DNA of 64,000 nucleotides from contig NZ_CP149926.1 of assembly GCF_037949285.1 (NCBI RefSeq), forward strand, positions 2,645,501 through 2,709,500. Direction: 5' to 3'. This DNA is from Thioclava sp. GXIMD4216. Its GTDB lineage: Bacteria > Pseudomonadota > Alphaproteobacteria > Rhodobacterales > Rhodobacteraceae. Shown piece after piece: positions 1-10,338 of this stretch. Each line of letters begins with the position of its first letter. Position 1 is the stretch's first letter. A program made the translations under genes and the position numbers. Below the pieces are notes generated by a model. That model saw nothing but the letters and a program-made list of their open reading frames with translations. It was not told where the DNA came from and searched no databases.

Positions 1-270
1 ACCCTTGTACACACCACCGTGACGGAAGATCGGAGCCTTCTTGGAACCGTGACGTGCGCCACCGGTGCCTTTTTGGCGGTAGATCTTCTTGGTCGAGTAG
101 GACACGTCCGACTTGCCGAGCGTCGAGTGCGTACCGGCTTGCGCTTTCGCACGCTGCCAGCGAACAACGCGGTGCAGAATGTCTGCGCGCGGCTCGAGAC
201 CGAAGATGTCGTCTGCCAGTTCGATATCGCCAGCTTTGCCAGCGTCGAGCTTGATCACATCAAGTTTCAT
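1..270 (-). CDS. rplD: 50S ribosomal protein L4, N-terminal part (cut by window edge)
   Basis: The first 90 codons of ribosomal protein L4 are present; the rest lies beyond the left edge. The protein starts [11 protein letters not shown] and contains the L4 stretch [15 protein letters not shown] (about residues 63-77) that lies near the peptide exit tunnel. The ATG overlaps the rplC stop in an ATGA arrangement, the usual coupling inside the S10 operon. In enteric bacteria L4 represses its own operon; whether that holds here is not shown by the sequence. Confidence 0.96.
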   Translation of the reverse strand, partial: MKLDVIKLDAGKAGDIELADDIFGLEPRADILHRVVRWQRAKAQAGTHSTLGKSDVSYSTKKIYRQKGTGGARHGSKKAPIFRHGGVYKG

Positions 271-986
271 GCTTCACCCCCTTCTGCCGGAGCTTCTTCG
301 GCAGGAGCAGCCGCGCCTTTCAGAGCCGCCGGCATCGGAACGTTCTCGGGCAGCGGTTTCTTGACCGCGTCCTTGATCGTGACCCAACCGCCTTTGGAAC
401 CCGGAACCGAACCTTTAACAAGGATCAGGCCGCGCTCTGCATCGGTGCGAACGACTTGCAGGTTCTGGGTGGTCACACGAACGGCACCAAGATGGCCAGC
501 CATCTTCTTGCCTTTGAAGACCTTACCCGGATCCTGACATTGACCGGTCGAACCGTGCGAACGGTGCGAAATCGACACACCGTGCGATGCACGCAGACCG
601 CCGAAGTTGTGGCGCTTCATCGCACCCGCAAAACCTTTACCGATGGAGGTGCCCGCGATATCCACGAACTGGCCTTCATTGTAGTGGTTTGCAGCGATTT
701 CCGAACCGACTTCGATCAGGTTTTCTTCGGATACGCGGAATTCAGCAACCTTGCGCTTGGGCGCAACGGAAGCTTTCGCGAAGTGACCACGCTCAGCTGC
801 GCTTACGCGCTTTGCTTTTGCGTCGCCTGCACCCAGCTGCACAGCAACGTAACCATCGCGATCGGTGGTACGTTGAGCAACGACTTGCAGGTTGTCGAGT
901 TGAAGAACGGTAACAGGAACCTGCTTGCCGTCTTCAAGGAAAAGCCGGGTCATGCCCAGCTTCTTGGCGATAACACCAGTCCGCAT
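267..986 (-). CDS. rplC: 50S ribosomal protein L3
   Basis: Ribosomal protein L3 (239 residues) binds 23S rRNA early in assembly and lines the peptidyl transferase region. The N-terminus [16 protein letters not shown] and the central region with [10 protein letters not shown] and GKKMAGHLG are family hallmarks. It is longer than the enteric protein (about 209 residues) because of a low-complexity Ala/Glu/Pro tail (about residues 222-239), as seen in other alphaproteobacteria. It lies 12 bases after rpsJ and overlaps rplD by four bases, so it is the second gene of the S10 operon. Confidence 0.98.
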   Translation of the reverse strand: MRTGVIAKKLGMTRLFLEDGKQVPVTVLQLDNLQVVAQRTTDRDGYVAVQLGAGDAKAKRVSAAERGHFAKASVAPKRKVAEFRVSEENLIEVGSEIAANHYNEGQFVDIAGTSIGKGFAGAMKRHNFGGLRASHGVSISHRSHGSTGQCQDPGKVFKGKKMAGHLGAVRVTTQNLQVVRTDAERGLILVKGSVPGSKGGWVTIKDAVKKPLPENVPMPAALKGAAAPAEEAPAEGGEA

Positions 987-998
987 CGTGACTCTCCC

Positions 999-1307
999 TT
1001 AGACCTTGATCTCGACATCCACGCCAGCGGCGAGGTCGAGCTTCATCAGTGCGTCAACGGTTTGCGGGGTCGGGTCGACGATGTCGAGCATACGCTTATG
1101 CGTACGGATTTCCCACTGGTCGCGCGACTTCTTGTCGATGTGCGGACCACGGAGAACCGTGAATTTCTCAACTTTGTTCGGCAGCGGAATCGGGCCGCGA
1201 ACCTGTGCACCCGTGCGCTTTGCGGTGTTAACGATTTCCTGCGTGCTGGCATCCAGTACGCGGTAATCGAACGCCTTCAGCCGGATGCGGATGTTTTGAC
1301 CGTTCAT
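999..1307 (-). CDS. rpsJ: 30S ribosomal protein S10
   Basis: Ribosomal protein S10 (102 residues), also the NusE partner of NusB in transcription antitermination. The sequence from [19 protein letters not shown] through [20 protein letters not shown] covers the whole family at its normal length. It is the first gene of the S10 operon; GAGAGG lies just upstream of the ATG and a strong promoter lies about 100 bases further up. In many alphaproteobacteria tuf directly precedes rpsJ; here two unrelated genes and a new promoter stand between them. Confidence 0.98.
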   Translation of the reverse strand: MNGQNIRIRLKAFDYRVLDASTQEIVNTAKRTGAQVRGPIPLPNKVEKFTVLRGPHIDKKSRDQWEIRTHKRMLDIVDPTPQTVDALMKLDLAAGVDVEIKV

Positions 1308-1406
1308 ATGTCATGCCTCTCGCATGGCGTGAAGGTTGAGAGGCAGACAGCACCGTATGTGGTGCCTGCTTCGAACCTTTAGATCTTATGGATAGATCAG
1401 GCTGCG

Positions 1407-1435
1407 CCAATAGGCCCGATAAAGGATTCTGTCAA
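1407..1435 (-). promoter_or_regulatory. Predicted sigma-70-type promoter of the S10 operon
   Basis: On the minus strand TTGACA (1435-1430) is followed by a 17-base spacer and TATTGG (1412-1407). The consensus -35 box and ideal spacing make this one of the best promoter matches in the window. Transcription would start near 1400 and give a leader of roughly 90 bases before rpsJ. The leader holds a small GCACC/GGTGC hairpin near 1352-1367. The rest of the 1308-1642 gap shows no gene. Confidence 0.75.
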
Positions 1436-1642
1436 CCCGTACTGGCCCATTGCCGTATTTTTTCTTGGCTCCTTCGTGCCACGGGCCGGAAGGGGGGCGC
1501 GAAGGGCCGTCCACCTCCATCGCGCGTGAGGCCCAGCGGAACAAGCCTCGCGCCCTTGCGTTGGGTCGGCAATCAGGGCCCGCGCTGCACCCGTTGCAAA
1601 ACGGCCCACCCATCGCAACACCCATCGCAAAAGGAATAGACC

Positions 1643-2209
1643 ATGCCCAAGATCACCGACAGCAAAATCCTTATCATCGCGACGGACGGGTTCGAGAAAT
1701 CCGAACTGATGGTTCCACGGGATGCGCTCCGCGAGGCAGGCGCGCAGGTGGTGGTGGCATCGCCCGACGGGGCCGCGATCCGCAGTTGGGACGAAAAGGA
1801 TTGGGGCGAAACCGTTGCCAGCGATCTTGCGATCAGCGATGTCAAACTGGAAGAGTTTGATGCGATTGTGCTGCCGGGCGGGCAGATCAACCCCGATATT
1901 CTCCGAACGAAGCCGGAGGCGGTAAATCTGATCCGCAACTTTTTTAACGCCAAGAAAATCGTCGCCGCCATCTGTCACGGACCTTGGCTCCTGATCGAGG
2001 CGGGGGTTGTTGCGGGGCGCCACGTCACCTCCTACCCGTCAATCAAGACAGACCTTCTCAATGCCGGTGCGCAGTGGCGCGATGCGGAGGTGGTGAATGA
2101 TCTGGGGCTGATCACCTCGCGCAATCCCGGTGATCTGAAGGCTTTCGTGGGCAAGATTATCGAAGAGGTGGAGGAAGGCCCCCATCACCGTCGCGCCGAA
2201 GCCGCCTGA
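1643..2209 (+). CDS. DJ-1/PfpI family protein (YhbO/PfpI-like)
   Basis: A 188-residue class I glutamine-amidotransferase-like protein of the DJ-1/PfpI superfamily. The nucleophile elbow is AAICHGPW with Cys111 followed by His112, and a conserved Glu lies in GFEKSEL (Glu18). Members are reported as stress proteins, deglycases or intracellular proteases, and the exact activity is debated. The start has AAAGGA upstream. It is the only plus-strand gene among the ribosomal operons here, sits between rpsJ and tuf, and is convergent with the zntB-like gene. Confidence 0.9.
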   Translation: MPKITDSKILIIATDGFEKSELMVPRDALREAGAQVVVASPDGAAIRSWDEKDWGETVASDLAISDVKLEEFDAIVLPGGQINPDILRTKPEAVNLIRNFFNAKKIVAAICHGPWLLIEAGVVAGRHVTSYPSIKTDLLNAGAQWRDAEVVNDLGLITSRNPGDLKAFVGKIIEEVEEGPHHRRAEAA

Positions 2210-2216
2210 GCCAATC

Positions 2217-2240
2217 GCCGTTGCCCCCACGGGCAACGGC
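2217..2240. terminator. Stem-loop between convergent pfpI-like and zntB-like genes
   Basis: A perfect 10-bp stem (2217-2226 with 2231-2240) encloses the loop CCAC in the short gap between two converging genes. Neither side has a good T-run, so it may be a weak bidirectional terminator or only a 3-prime-end stabilising hairpin. Confidence 0.5.
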
Positions 2241-2267
2241 CGACCCTCTCTCCTATTGATAGCTCGC

Positions 2268-3260
2268 CTATTGACGGCCCAGCGTGAACAGCCGCCACAT
2301 GAAGACCAGCTGCACCAGCACCAGCCCGATGCACCACAGGCAAAGCCACATGAAGGCATTATCGTCATTCAACCCCGGCATTCCGCCGATATTCACCCCG
2401 AAAAGCCCCGTCAGAAACCCGAGCGGTAGGAAAATTACCGACACCACGGACAGCACGAACGTATTGCGGTTCACCCGATCCGAAAGCTGGGTCGAAAGCT
2501 CTTCGCGCAGCACCTGCGCCTGATCGCGGAGCTCGTCCATGTCTTCCGAAATCCGCGTCATTTTCACGGCTTCTTCTTCCAGTTCCCGCCGGACCTCGGA
2601 TGTCACAAGGGGGCAATTCGACTGTGCCGCCTTCAACAGCGCATCGCGTTGCGGCCCGAGATAGCGCCGGATCGCGATAACCTGCAGCCGCAGATCCAGC
2701 ACATCGCGCCGCAAATGGTCCCCGCCCTGTCCGTAGACCTTATCCTCCAGCGCCTCGGCATGTTCGTCCAACTCGCTCTGGAACGTGCCGATCCGTTCGA
2801 CGATATCCTCGGTCAGACGCACAACGAACAACCCTGCATCACCAGGCACCCGCCCCGCCCTGATCGCATCATCCATCCGCTCGATCGCGCGGACCCGCTT
2901 GCGCGCAATGGTCACGATCCGCCGTGCATCGGCATAGATACGGACCGACACCATGTCCTCGGGATCTTCCCCGTCATTGAAGTTGATCCCACGCAGGATA
3001 AGCAAAATGCCCTCGCCGATCACCGTGGTGCGCGGGCGCGTATCTCGGTCAAGCAGGGCCTCCACCGCTTGCGGTTCAAGATAGTCCAACTCCTGCCGGA
3101 TCCAGTCCTGCGCTTCGGGATGGGTGCCATCTAGGTGCACCCAGGCCAGGCGCTCGTCGCGCAGGGCTTCAACGATCTGTGCCTCATCCGCCCCTTGCAG
3201 ATCAGTGGCCGCCGCAGGACCGGTCAGGATATGCGAGAGTTTGATCGGGCTGGCAGGCAT
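2268..3260 (-). CDS. zntB: CorA-family metal transporter, ZntB type
   Basis: A 330-residue inner-membrane metal transporter of the CorA family. A long acidic and helical cytoplasmic domain (about residues 1-260) is followed by two C-terminal membrane helices (about 267-287 and 302-323). The signature between them reads GVNIGGMPG (288-296); GVN rather than GMN is typical of the ZntB branch, which moves zinc, whereas GMN marks CorA magnesium channels. Substrate is inferred from this motif only. The gene is convergent with the pfpI-like gene and lies just downstream of the tuf terminator in the same direction. Confidence 0.85.
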   Translation of the reverse strand: MPASPIKLSHILTGPAAATDLQGADEAQIVEALRDERLAWVHLDGTHPEAQDWIRQELDYLEPQAVEALLDRDTRPRTTVIGEGILLILRGINFNDGEDPEDMVSVRIYADARRIVTIARKRVRAIERMDDAIRAGRVPGDAGLFVVRLTEDIVERIGTFQSELDEHAEALEDKVYGQGGDHLRRDVLDLRLQVIAIRRYLGPQRDALLKAAQSNCPLVTSEVRRELEEEAVKMTRISEDMDELRDQAQVLREELSTQLSDRVNRNTFVLSVVSVIFLPLGFLTGLFGVNIGGMPGLNDDNAFMWLCLWCIGLVLVQLVFMWRLFTLGRQ

Positions 3261-3382
3261 CGGCGCGCTCCTTCGGGGACTGCCCTCTATCTAGCGCGCG
3301 TCGCGGGCAGGAACAACGCTCAGAAGGGCATCGACCAAAAGCAGCGCCCCTCCCCTGCCAGACCACAAGGGGCGCAAAGCAA

Positions 3383-3406
3383 AAGGGCGGCCCAAAGGCC
3401 GCCCTT
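3383..3406 (-). terminator. Rho-independent terminator after tuf (copy 1)
   Basis: A perfect 10-bp stem (3383-3392 with 3397-3406) with a four-base loop. Read on the minus strand the stem ends in TTTTGC, giving the U-rich tail. It ends the str operon. An almost identical element follows the second tuf gene at 23771-23794. Confidence 0.85.
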
Positions 3407-3431
3407 CCGTATCGCGCATTCTCCCGAAGGA

Positions 3432-4607
3432 TTATGCGAGGATTTTCGACACAACGCCTGCGCCAACGGTACGACCGCCTTCGCGGATTGCGAAGCGCAG
3501 ACCATCTTCCATAGCGATCGGTGCGATCAGTTCGACTTCGAACTTCAGGTTGTCGCCCGGCATAACCATCTCGGTGCCTTCCGGCAGCGTAACGGTCCCG
3601 GTGACGTCCGTGGTGCGGAAGTAGAACTGCGGACGGTAGTTCGCGAAGAACGGCGTGTGACGGCCACCTTCCTCTTTGGTGAGGATATAGGCTTCTGCTT
3701 CGAACTTGGTGTGCGGCTTGACCGAACCCGGCTTACACAGAACCTGACCACGCTCGACGCCTTCACGGTCGATACCGCGCAGCAGGGCGCCGATGTTGTC
3801 GCCTGCTTCACCACGATCCAGCAGCTTGCGGAACATTTCCACACCGGTGCAGGTCGTTTTCTTGGTGTCGCGGATACCAACGATTTCCAGTTCGTCGCCA
3901 ACGTTGATCACGCCGCGCTCGACACGACCGGTCACAACGGTACCACGGCCCGAGATCGAGAACACGTCTTCGATCGGCATCAGGAAGGGCTGGTCAACAG
4001 CACGTGCCGGGGTCGGGATGTATTCGTCGACAGCTGCGATCAGCTCACGGATCGAGTTCTCGCCGATTTCCGGATCGCGACCTTCCAGAGCGGCCAGAGC
4101 CGAACCCTTGATGATCGGAATATCGTCGCCGGGGAAGTCGTAGGACGACAGAAGTTCACGAACTTCCATTTCCACCAGTTCCAGCAGCTCTTCGTCATCC
4201 ACCTGGTCAACCTTGTTCAGGTAAACGACCATGTAGGGGATGCCAACCTGACGGCCCAGCAGGATGTGCTCGCGGGTCTGCGGCATCGGGCCGTCAGCTG
4301 CGTTCACAACCAGGATCGCGCCGTCCATCTGTGCCGCACCGGTGATCATGTTTTTCACATAGTCAGCGTGGCCGGGGCAGTCGACGTGCGCGTAGTGGCG
4401 GGTTTCCGACTCGTACTCGACGTGTGCGGTCGAGATGGTGATGCCGCGTGCTTTTTCTTCCGGTGCGCCGTCGATCTGGTCGTAGGCTTTGAAGTCACCG
4501 AAATATTTGGTGATTGCAGCGGTCAGCGTGGTTTTACCGTGGTCAACGTGGCCGATGGTGCCGATGTTGACGTGCGGTTTGTTACGTTCAAACTTTTCCT
4601 TTGCCAT
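3432..4607 (-). CDS. tuf: Elongation factor Tu (copy 1)
   Basis: EF-Tu (391 residues) delivers aminoacyl-tRNA to the ribosome as a GTP complex. The P-loop is GHVDHGKT (19-26), followed by DCPGH and NKVD of the G domain, then two beta-barrel domains ending in [14 protein letters not shown]. It is the last gene of the str operon, 68 bases after fusA, with GGAGG before the ATG. The protein is identical to the second copy at 23820-24995; by eye the coding DNA differs only at 3504 versus 23892, a silent Asp codon. Confidence 0.99.
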   Translation of the reverse strand: MAKEKFERNKPHVNIGTIGHVDHGKTTLTAAITKYFGDFKAYDQIDGAPEEKARGITISTAHVEYESETRHYAHVDCPGHADYVKNMITGAAQMDGAILVVNAADGPMPQTREHILLGRQVGIPYMVVYLNKVDQVDDEELLELVEMEVRELLSSYDFPGDDIPIIKGSALAALEGRDPEIGENSIRELIAAVDEYIPTPARAVDQPFLMPIEDVFSISGRGTVVTGRVERGVINVGDELEIVGIRDTKKTTCTGVEMFRKLLDRGEAGDNIGALLRGIDREGVERGQVLCKPGSVKPHTKFEAEAYILTKEEGGRHTPFFANYRPQFYFRTTDVTGTVTLPEGTEMVMPGDNLKFEVELIAPIAMEDGLRFAIREGGRTVGAGVVSKILA

Positions 4608-4675
4608 AATGGCCTCCTGTCACAGGGTACTGATCTAAGGGGTGCGCCCGCGGGGTCACCGCGGACGCATATAGA

Positions 4676-6799
4676 TCAGGCGTATTGTTTCTGGATTTCG
4701 TCCGAGATGTTCTGCGGAACGGCTTCGTAATGCGCGAAGATCATCGTGAACACTGCGCGGCCCGAAGACATGGAGCGCAGGTTGTTGATGTAGCCGAACA
4801 TATTGGCGAGCGGAACGAAGGCGTTGATGACATTCGCGTTGCCGCGGGTGTCTTGCCCTTGAACCATACCACGACGCGAGGTCAGGTCGCCGATGATCGA
4901 ACCGGTATATTCTTCCGGCGTCACGACTTCCACTTTCATCATCGGCTCGAGCAGCTTTGCACCGGCCTTACGAAGACCTTCGCGCATTGCGGCACGGGTT
5001 GCGATTTCGAAGGCCAGAACGCTCGAGTCGACATCGTGGAACGCACCGTCAAGCAGAGCGACCTTGAAGTCGATAACCGGGAAGCCTGCCAGCGGACCGG
5101 AGTCCATAACCGACTGGATGCCCTTCTCGACGCCCGGGATGTATTCCTTCGGAACAGCACCACCAACGATTTTCGATTCGAACGAGTAACCTTCGCCCGG
5201 CTCGGTCGGAGTGATCGCCAGTTTCACGCGCGCGAACTGACCGGTACCACCGGTTTGTTTCTTGTGCGTGTAGTCGATCTCTGCCGGCATCGAGATGGTC
5301 TCGCGATACGCCACCTGCGGAGCACCGATATTCGCCTCGACCTTGAATTCGCGCTTCATGCGGTCAACAAGGATGTCGAGGTGAAGTTCGCCCATGCCCT
5401 TCATGATGGTCTGACCGGATTCGAAGTTGGTCTCGACGCGGAAGGACGGGTCTTCTGCTGCCAGGCGAGCCAGGGCGATGCCCATTTTCTCTTGGTCGGC
5501 TTTGGACTTCGGTTCCACGGCGATCTCGATCACCGGCTCCGGGAAGGTCATCGTTTCGAGAACGACGGGCTTGGATGCATCACAGAGGGTGTCACCGGTG
5601 GTGGTCTCTTTGAGGCCAGCCAGCGCGATGATGTCGCCTGCGAATGCTTCTTCGATCTCTTCACGGTTGATCGCGTGCATCATCATCATACGACCGATGC
5701 GCTCTTTCTTGCCCTTCGTGGAGTTCAGGACGGAATCGCCCTTCTTCAGCACGCCCGAGTAGATACGGGTGAAGGTCAGCGAGCCCACGAAGGGGTCGTT
5801 CATGATTTTGAACGCGAGACCCGAGAAGGGTTCCTCATCGGACGCATGACGTTCGATGTTACGCGTTTCGGTCTCGTCGTCGGGTGCGAAGCCGGTATAG
5901 GCGGGCACGTCGAGCGGCGAGGGAAGGAAATCGATAACCGCGTTCAGCAGCGGTTGGACGCCCTTGTTCTTGAAGGCCGAACCGGCGAAAACCGGCACGA
6001 ACGAAAGCGACAGGGTGCCCTTACGGATCAGTTTCCGCAGGGTGTCCTCGTCGGGCTCGTTGCCTTCGAGATAGGCTTCCATCGCATCATCGTCTTGCTC
6101 TACAGCAATCTCGATGAGGTTGGCGCGCCACTCGTCTGCCATGTCCTGAAGATCGGCACGGATCGGTTCACGAGCCCAGCTTGCGCCGAGGTCTTCACCT
6201 TTCCAGACCCATTCTTCCATCTTGATCAGGTCGATGATGCCTTCAAGCTTATCTTCTGCGCCGATCGGCAGACAGACGGGTGCCGGGGTGGCACCGGTGC
6301 GGTCCTTGATCATTTTGACGCAGTTGAAGTAATCCGCACCGATCTTGTCCATCTTGTTGACGAACACGATCCGCGGAACCTTGTAGCGGTCAGCCTGACG
6401 CCAAACGGTTTCGGTCTGCGGTTCAACGCCTGCGTTGGCGTCGAGAAGGCAAACTGCGCCGTCAAGCACGGCCAGCGAACGTTCCACCTCGATGGTGAAG
6501 TCCACGTGGCCGGGGGTGTCGATGATGTTGAAGCGGTACTTGGTGTCCGAGGTGCCTTCTGCGGTCGGATCTTCCTGACGCTGCCAGAAAGTCGTGGTCG
6601 CAGCAGACGTGATCGTGATGCCGCGTTCCTGCTCCTGCTCCATCCAGTCCATGGTTGCGGCGCCGTCGTGGACTTCGCCGATTTTGTGGGACTTGCCGGT
6701 GTAGTAGAGGATCCGCTCCGTCGTGGTGGTCTTGCCCGCATCGATGTGGGCCATGATCCCGAAGTTGCGGTACCGCTGAAGGGGATAGTCGCGTGCCAT
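4676..6799 (-). CDS. fusA: Elongation factor G
   Basis: EF-G (707 residues) drives ribosomal translocation with GTP. The P-loop AHIDAGKTT (17-25), the switch sequence [18 protein letters not shown] and NKMDK define the G domain; the remaining tRNA-mimicking domains are complete to the end KQYA. Length is normal for the bacterial family. It lies 20 bases after rpsG in the str operon. Confidence 0.99.
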   Translation of the reverse strand: MARDYPLQRYRNFGIMAHIDAGKTTTTERILYYTGKSHKIGEVHDGAATMDWMEQEQERGITITSAATTTFWQRQEDPTAEGTSDTKYRFNIIDTPGHVDFTIEVERSLAVLDGAVCLLDANAGVEPQTETVWRQADRYKVPRIVFVNKMDKIGADYFNCVKMIKDRTGATPAPVCLPIGAEDKLEGIIDLIKMEEWVWKGEDLGASWAREPIRADLQDMADEWRANLIEIAVEQDDDAMEAYLEGNEPDEDTLRKLIRKGTLSLSFVPVFAGSAFKNKGVQPLLNAVIDFLPSPLDVPAYTGFAPDDETETRNIERHASDEEPFSGLAFKIMNDPFVGSLTFTRIYSGVLKKGDSVLNSTKGKKERIGRMMMMHAINREEIEEAFAGDIIALAGLKETTTGDTLCDASKPVVLETMTFPEPVIEIAVEPKSKADQEKMGIALARLAAEDPSFRVETNFESGQTIMKGMGELHLDILVDRMKREFKVEANIGAPQVAYRETISMPAEIDYTHKKQTGGTGQFARVKLAITPTEPGEGYSFESKIVGGAVPKEYIPGVEKGIQSVMDSGPLAGFPVIDFKVALLDGAFHDVDSSVLAFEIATRAAMREGLRKAGAKLLEPMMKVEVVTPEEYTGSIIGDLTSRRGMVQGQDTRGNANVINAFVPLANMFGYINNLRSMSSGRAVFTMIFAHYEAVPQNISDEIQKQYA

Positions 6800-6819
6800 A
6801 GGGCGTCCTTCCGTTGGGT

Positions 6820-7305
<486 letters not shown>

Positions 7306-7311
7306 CTACGA

Positions 7312-7683
7312 TCACTTCGGACGCTTCGCGCCGTATTTGGAGCGACGTTGACGACGATCTTTAACACCTTGGGTATCCAGCACACCGCGCAGGATGTGGT
7401 AACGGACACCCGGAAGGTCTTTCACACGGCCGCCGCGGATCAGAACAACAGAGTGCTCTTGCAGGTTGTGCTTTTCGCCCGGGATGTAGGAAATGACCTC
7501 GAAGCCATTCGTCAGACGCACTTTGGCGACTTTACGCATAGCGGAGTTCGGTTTCTTCGGCGTGGTGGTGTACACACGCGTGCAGACGCCACGTTTTTGC
7601 GGGCACTGCTGGAGGTGCTGCGACTTAGAGCGCTGCACTTTCGGCTGACGCGGTTTGCGGATCAGCTGCTGGATTGTCGGCAT
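7312..7683 (-). CDS. rpsL: 30S ribosomal protein S12
   Basis: Ribosomal protein S12 (123 residues) is part of the decoding centre. [11 protein letters not shown] (41-51) carries the wild-type Lys43 whose substitution gives streptomycin resistance elsewhere; [11 protein letters not shown] follows. It is the first gene of the str operon. The 208 bases upstream (7684-7891) must hold the operon promoter, but I see no clear -35/-10 pair there. Confidence 0.98.
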   Translation of the reverse strand: MPTIQQLIRKPRQPKVQRSKSQHLQQCPQKRGVCTRVYTTTPKKPNSAMRKVAKVRLTNGFEVISYIPGEKHNLQEHSVVLIRGGRVKDLPGVRYHILRGVLDTQGVKDRRQRRSKYGAKRPK

Positions 7684-7891
7684 TCGGTTCCCCGTTCGCT
7701 TTCTATCAGGTTGTCAATACTCGCCACCGGGATGATGGCGCCACTTCTCGACAGCGTCATGCGCCCATTCGCACAAACGCCAAATCGCAATCTCCGTCCG
7801 CATGTCGCTTCGGAAGACTGCGTGCGAAACACGGGAGGACGGACATGGGTCCGGAGTGATACCACCGATGTTTCAGTCTCCCACACGGTTT

Positions 7892-8644
7892 TCAGGCCCG
7901 TGGGGATGGGCGGCGTATAGGCTCTTGCCCCGCCTTTGTCAACTCTGCACGGCGTTTGCCGCCGTTCTGCAAAAGCCCCCAGAGCGCCCAAGCGATTGTC
8001 AGCGATATCAGCGCCGCAAATGTCAGATCCGACAGGAAATGTCGCCCTGTAACAAGGCGTTGTAGCAGCACAAAGACCGAAAGCCCCCACGCCCAGCCTG
8101 TCGCGCGGGCCTGACCGCGCGCGCCACACCAGCGCCGCCCGACCAGCCAGAGCCCCAAGGACAGAATCACGACCGCCGCCCCCTCGCCCGAAACGAAGGA
8201 GCAGTTGCTTGTGCATTGATCCGCGAATTGCCACGCCCTTGTAAACAGGTGTTCGCCGCCGAAAGGCAGGATCTCGGCAGGTCTGGCGCGCCCCGAATAG
8301 GCTTTGAACAGGCCATTGACCAAGATCACCGGCCCGATGAGATAGCTGAGCATGATCCATGCCCAATCGCGCAAGGTCAGGCGCAGCAGCGGGCGGCGCA
8401 AGACGGCGCAGAGCCCGACCATGACCAGCGAGACCACGGCCAGAAGGACCGAAAGATCCCAGATCCGTTGCCGCAGATATTCCAGCACCGGATCCAGCCA
8501 CCCCGCCGTAAACCCGAGCTTTGGCGTGTAGAATAACGCCGTCACCCAGAGATCGATCTGCGGAAAGGCTTCGAACAGACAGACCGCCACCGTCCACATG
8601 ATCAAAAGCCAAAGACCGGTCCGGCGATAGGTATCAGCGCGCAT
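7892..8644 (-). CDS. PAP2-superfamily membrane phosphatase, LpxE-like
   Basis: A 250-residue integral membrane phosphatase with about six hydrophobic helices. The three lipid phosphatase motifs are present: K114-x6-RP (KAYSGRARP), VSGE (151-154) and R196-x5-H202-x3-D206. The second motif has Glu where the common PSGH motif has His. The ATG at 8644 overlaps the upstream glycosyltransferase by 11 bases, so it is the last gene of a four-gene cassette. In that context a lipid A phosphatase or polyprenyl-pyrophosphate phosphatase role is likely, but the substrate cannot be read from the sequence. Confidence 0.8.
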   Translation of the reverse strand: MRADTYRRTGLWLLIMWTVAVCLFEAFPQIDLWVTALFYTPKLGFTAGWLDPVLEYLRQRIWDLSVLLAVVSLVMVGLCAVLRRPLLRLTLRDWAWIMLSYLIGPVILVNGLFKAYSGRARPAEILPFGGEHLFTRAWQFADQCTSNCSFVSGEGAAVVILSLGLWLVGRRWCGARGQARATGWAWGLSVFVLLQRLVTGRHFLSDLTFAALISLTIAWALWGLLQNGGKRRAELTKAGQEPIRRPSPRA

Positions 8645-10055
8645 ACAGACACTCCGCCTCAACATACCACGCCCGCATATCATAGCGCGCCCAGTAGCCG
8701 CTGCGCGGAAGTGCCGCGCTTTCGCCCCCCTGACAGGCTCCGGGTGGTTGCGTAGCAATCAGAAGCACTGGCCCTAACCCCTCGGGCATGGCGCGCATCT
8801 GTTCGTAATAGCTGCGCGGACGTCCCTCGGGCGGCACGGCATAGATCGGCACCTGACCATCGCGCCCCTGATAGAACAGATCGGCCAGAACATCGCGATT
8901 GTCCGACACCAGTGGCAGACCGGCGCTATGGGCCAGCGATAATGCCGCCTTGCTCAATTCGGCGCGGCCAAGATAGCGCTGCAGAAGCGGCTTGCCGCCA
9001 ACCTCCGGCCAGGGGGCCAGCAATGTCAGGACAGGCAGCAGCACACAGGGCACCAGATTGACGGCAACGGCGATCCTGCGCCAGCGCGGTGCCAGCACCG
9101 AAACCGCCAGAATGGTCCCCGCGAAATAGGCACCGACCGCCCAATTCGCATAGGCACGGTCCAGCAACGCCTGCACCAGAACCACCGCCAAGGCAGGGAT
9201 CGACAGCAGCGCCAGCGCCTTCTGTGGGCCATTGGCCGGACGCAGATAGCCCCATAGCAGGGCCAGCATGGACACCGGCCCGAACACCCCGAACTGGCTG
9301 GCAAAGAATTCCCCCAGCGACCCCCAGTTCAGATGGGCCCCCGTTCGCACCCAGCCCGCATTATCCATCGTATGTTCGACGGTCGTCAGGTCATGGGTCA
9401 GGTTCCAGAGCACATTGGGCGCAATCACCCCCCCGAAGGCCACGACCATCAACAGACTGTTGCGCCAGCCGGGGCGGAAGTCGCGCAGGACAAGCGCCGC
9501 CAGTAGCGCGCCGGGGATCAGATAGATCGCGGCATATTTCGCCATGAAGCCCGCACCGGCACAGAGCCCCGTCAGCACCGCGCTCCCTGCCCCGCGCGTC
9601 TGGCAGGTCCGGACAAAGAACAGGATCGCGCCGGCAAAAAACGGCGCCATGACGGTATCGGTCGATATCAGCAACGACCCGAGCGCCACGAATGGCAGGG
9701 TCACATAGGTCAGCGCGGTCCAGAAGGCCGTGCGCGCATCGAAGAGCCGCGCGGCGGTCAGGCCCAGAACCAGTGCTGTCACGCCATGCAGGACCGCTCC
9801 CGGCATCCGCACCCAGAACGGGCTGGAACTGCCCGCCAGATCGGTTACCGCACGGATCAGCCAGCCGATCAGCGGCGGCTTGGAATAGTACCCGAAATCG
9901 AAATTCTGGCCCCAGAACCAATATTGGGTCTCGTCAACAAAGAGCTCTGCCTTGTTGAAGGCCAGCGCCAGCAGCCGCAGCGCCGTAATGAGCGCGACAA
10001 CCGCCAGCGCGCGCGGCCACCATGCCTTCTCAGCTGTCACGACGGCGTTTTGCAT
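8634..10055 (-). CDS. GT39/ArnT-like membrane glycosyltransferase
   Basis: A 473-residue GT-C fold transferase with many membrane helices. After the first helix comes DETQYWFWGQ (about 41-50) with the acidic pair of PMT/ArnT enzymes, then GYYSKPPLIGW, a motif shared by ArnT-type enzymes that take sugar from undecaprenyl phosphate. It ends with a periplasmic region. It overlaps the LABN gene by 26 bases. With the GT2 and LABN genes it probably moves a lipid-carried sugar onto an envelope acceptor such as lipid A; donor and acceptor are inferred. Confidence 0.82.
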   Translation of the reverse strand: MQNAVVTAEKAWWPRALAVVALITALRLLALAFNKAELFVDETQYWFWGQNFDFGYYSKPPLIGWLIRAVTDLAGSSSPFWVRMPGAVLHGVTALVLGLTAARLFDARTAFWTALTYVTLPFVALGSLLISTDTVMAPFFAGAILFFVRTCQTRGAGSAVLTGLCAGAGFMAKYAAIYLIPGALLAALVLRDFRPGWRNSLLMVVAFGGVIAPNVLWNLTHDLTTVEHTMDNAGWVRTGAHLNWGSLGEFFASQFGVFGPVSMLALLWGYLRPANGPQKALALLSIPALAVVLVQALLDRAYANWAVGAYFAGTILAVSVLAPRWRRIAVAVNLVPCVLLPVLTLLAPWPEVGGKPLLQRYLGRAELSKAALSLAHSAGLPLVSDNRDVLADLFYQGRDGQVPIYAVPPEGRPRSYYEQMRAMPEGLGPVLLIATQPPGACQGGESAALPRSGYWARYDMRAWYVEAECLYAR

Positions 10056-10338
10056 GGATCAGCCATAGATTACGTGAATAGATCACCACCCCAAGCGCCT
10101 GCCCGAGCACAAAGACCGGATCATGGCGATAAAGCGCGTAAGACAGCAGCATCACCCCGCCCAGAAGCGAGAAATACCAAAACGCCACCGGCATCACCGA
10201 ATCCTGTGCCTTTTCAGAGGCGATCCATTGCACCAGAAAGCGCGCGGTAAACATCAGCTGTGCCGACAGGCCGAACAGCACCCACGCCAGCTCTGTGCCA
10301 TTCTCGACATGGAACAGCTTCAACAGATGGTCGATCAT
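10030..10338 (-). CDS. Lipid A biosynthesis N-terminal (LABN) domain membrane protein
   Basis: A 102-residue protein with about three hydrophobic helices matching the small LABN domain (FGLSAQLMFTARFLVQWIASE, with WYFSLLGG and SRNLWLI following). Such proteins occur next to GT2 and ArnT-like genes and are thought to act with polyprenyl-phosphate sugars. The start at 10338 forms an ATGA overlap with the GT2 stop, and the 3-prime end overlaps the GT39 gene, indicating tight translational coupling. Confidence 0.8.
   Translation of the reverse strand: MIDHLLKLFHVENGTELAWVLFGLSAQLMFTARFLVQWIASEKAQDSVMPVAFWYFSLLGGVMLLSYALYRHDPVFVLGQALGVVIYSRNLWLIHAKRRRDS

Noticed and set aside
7712..7717. TTGACA on the minus strand just before rpsL
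   Set aside because: It lies only about 30 bases before the start codon, leaving no room for a -10 box, start site and ribosome-binding site in order.
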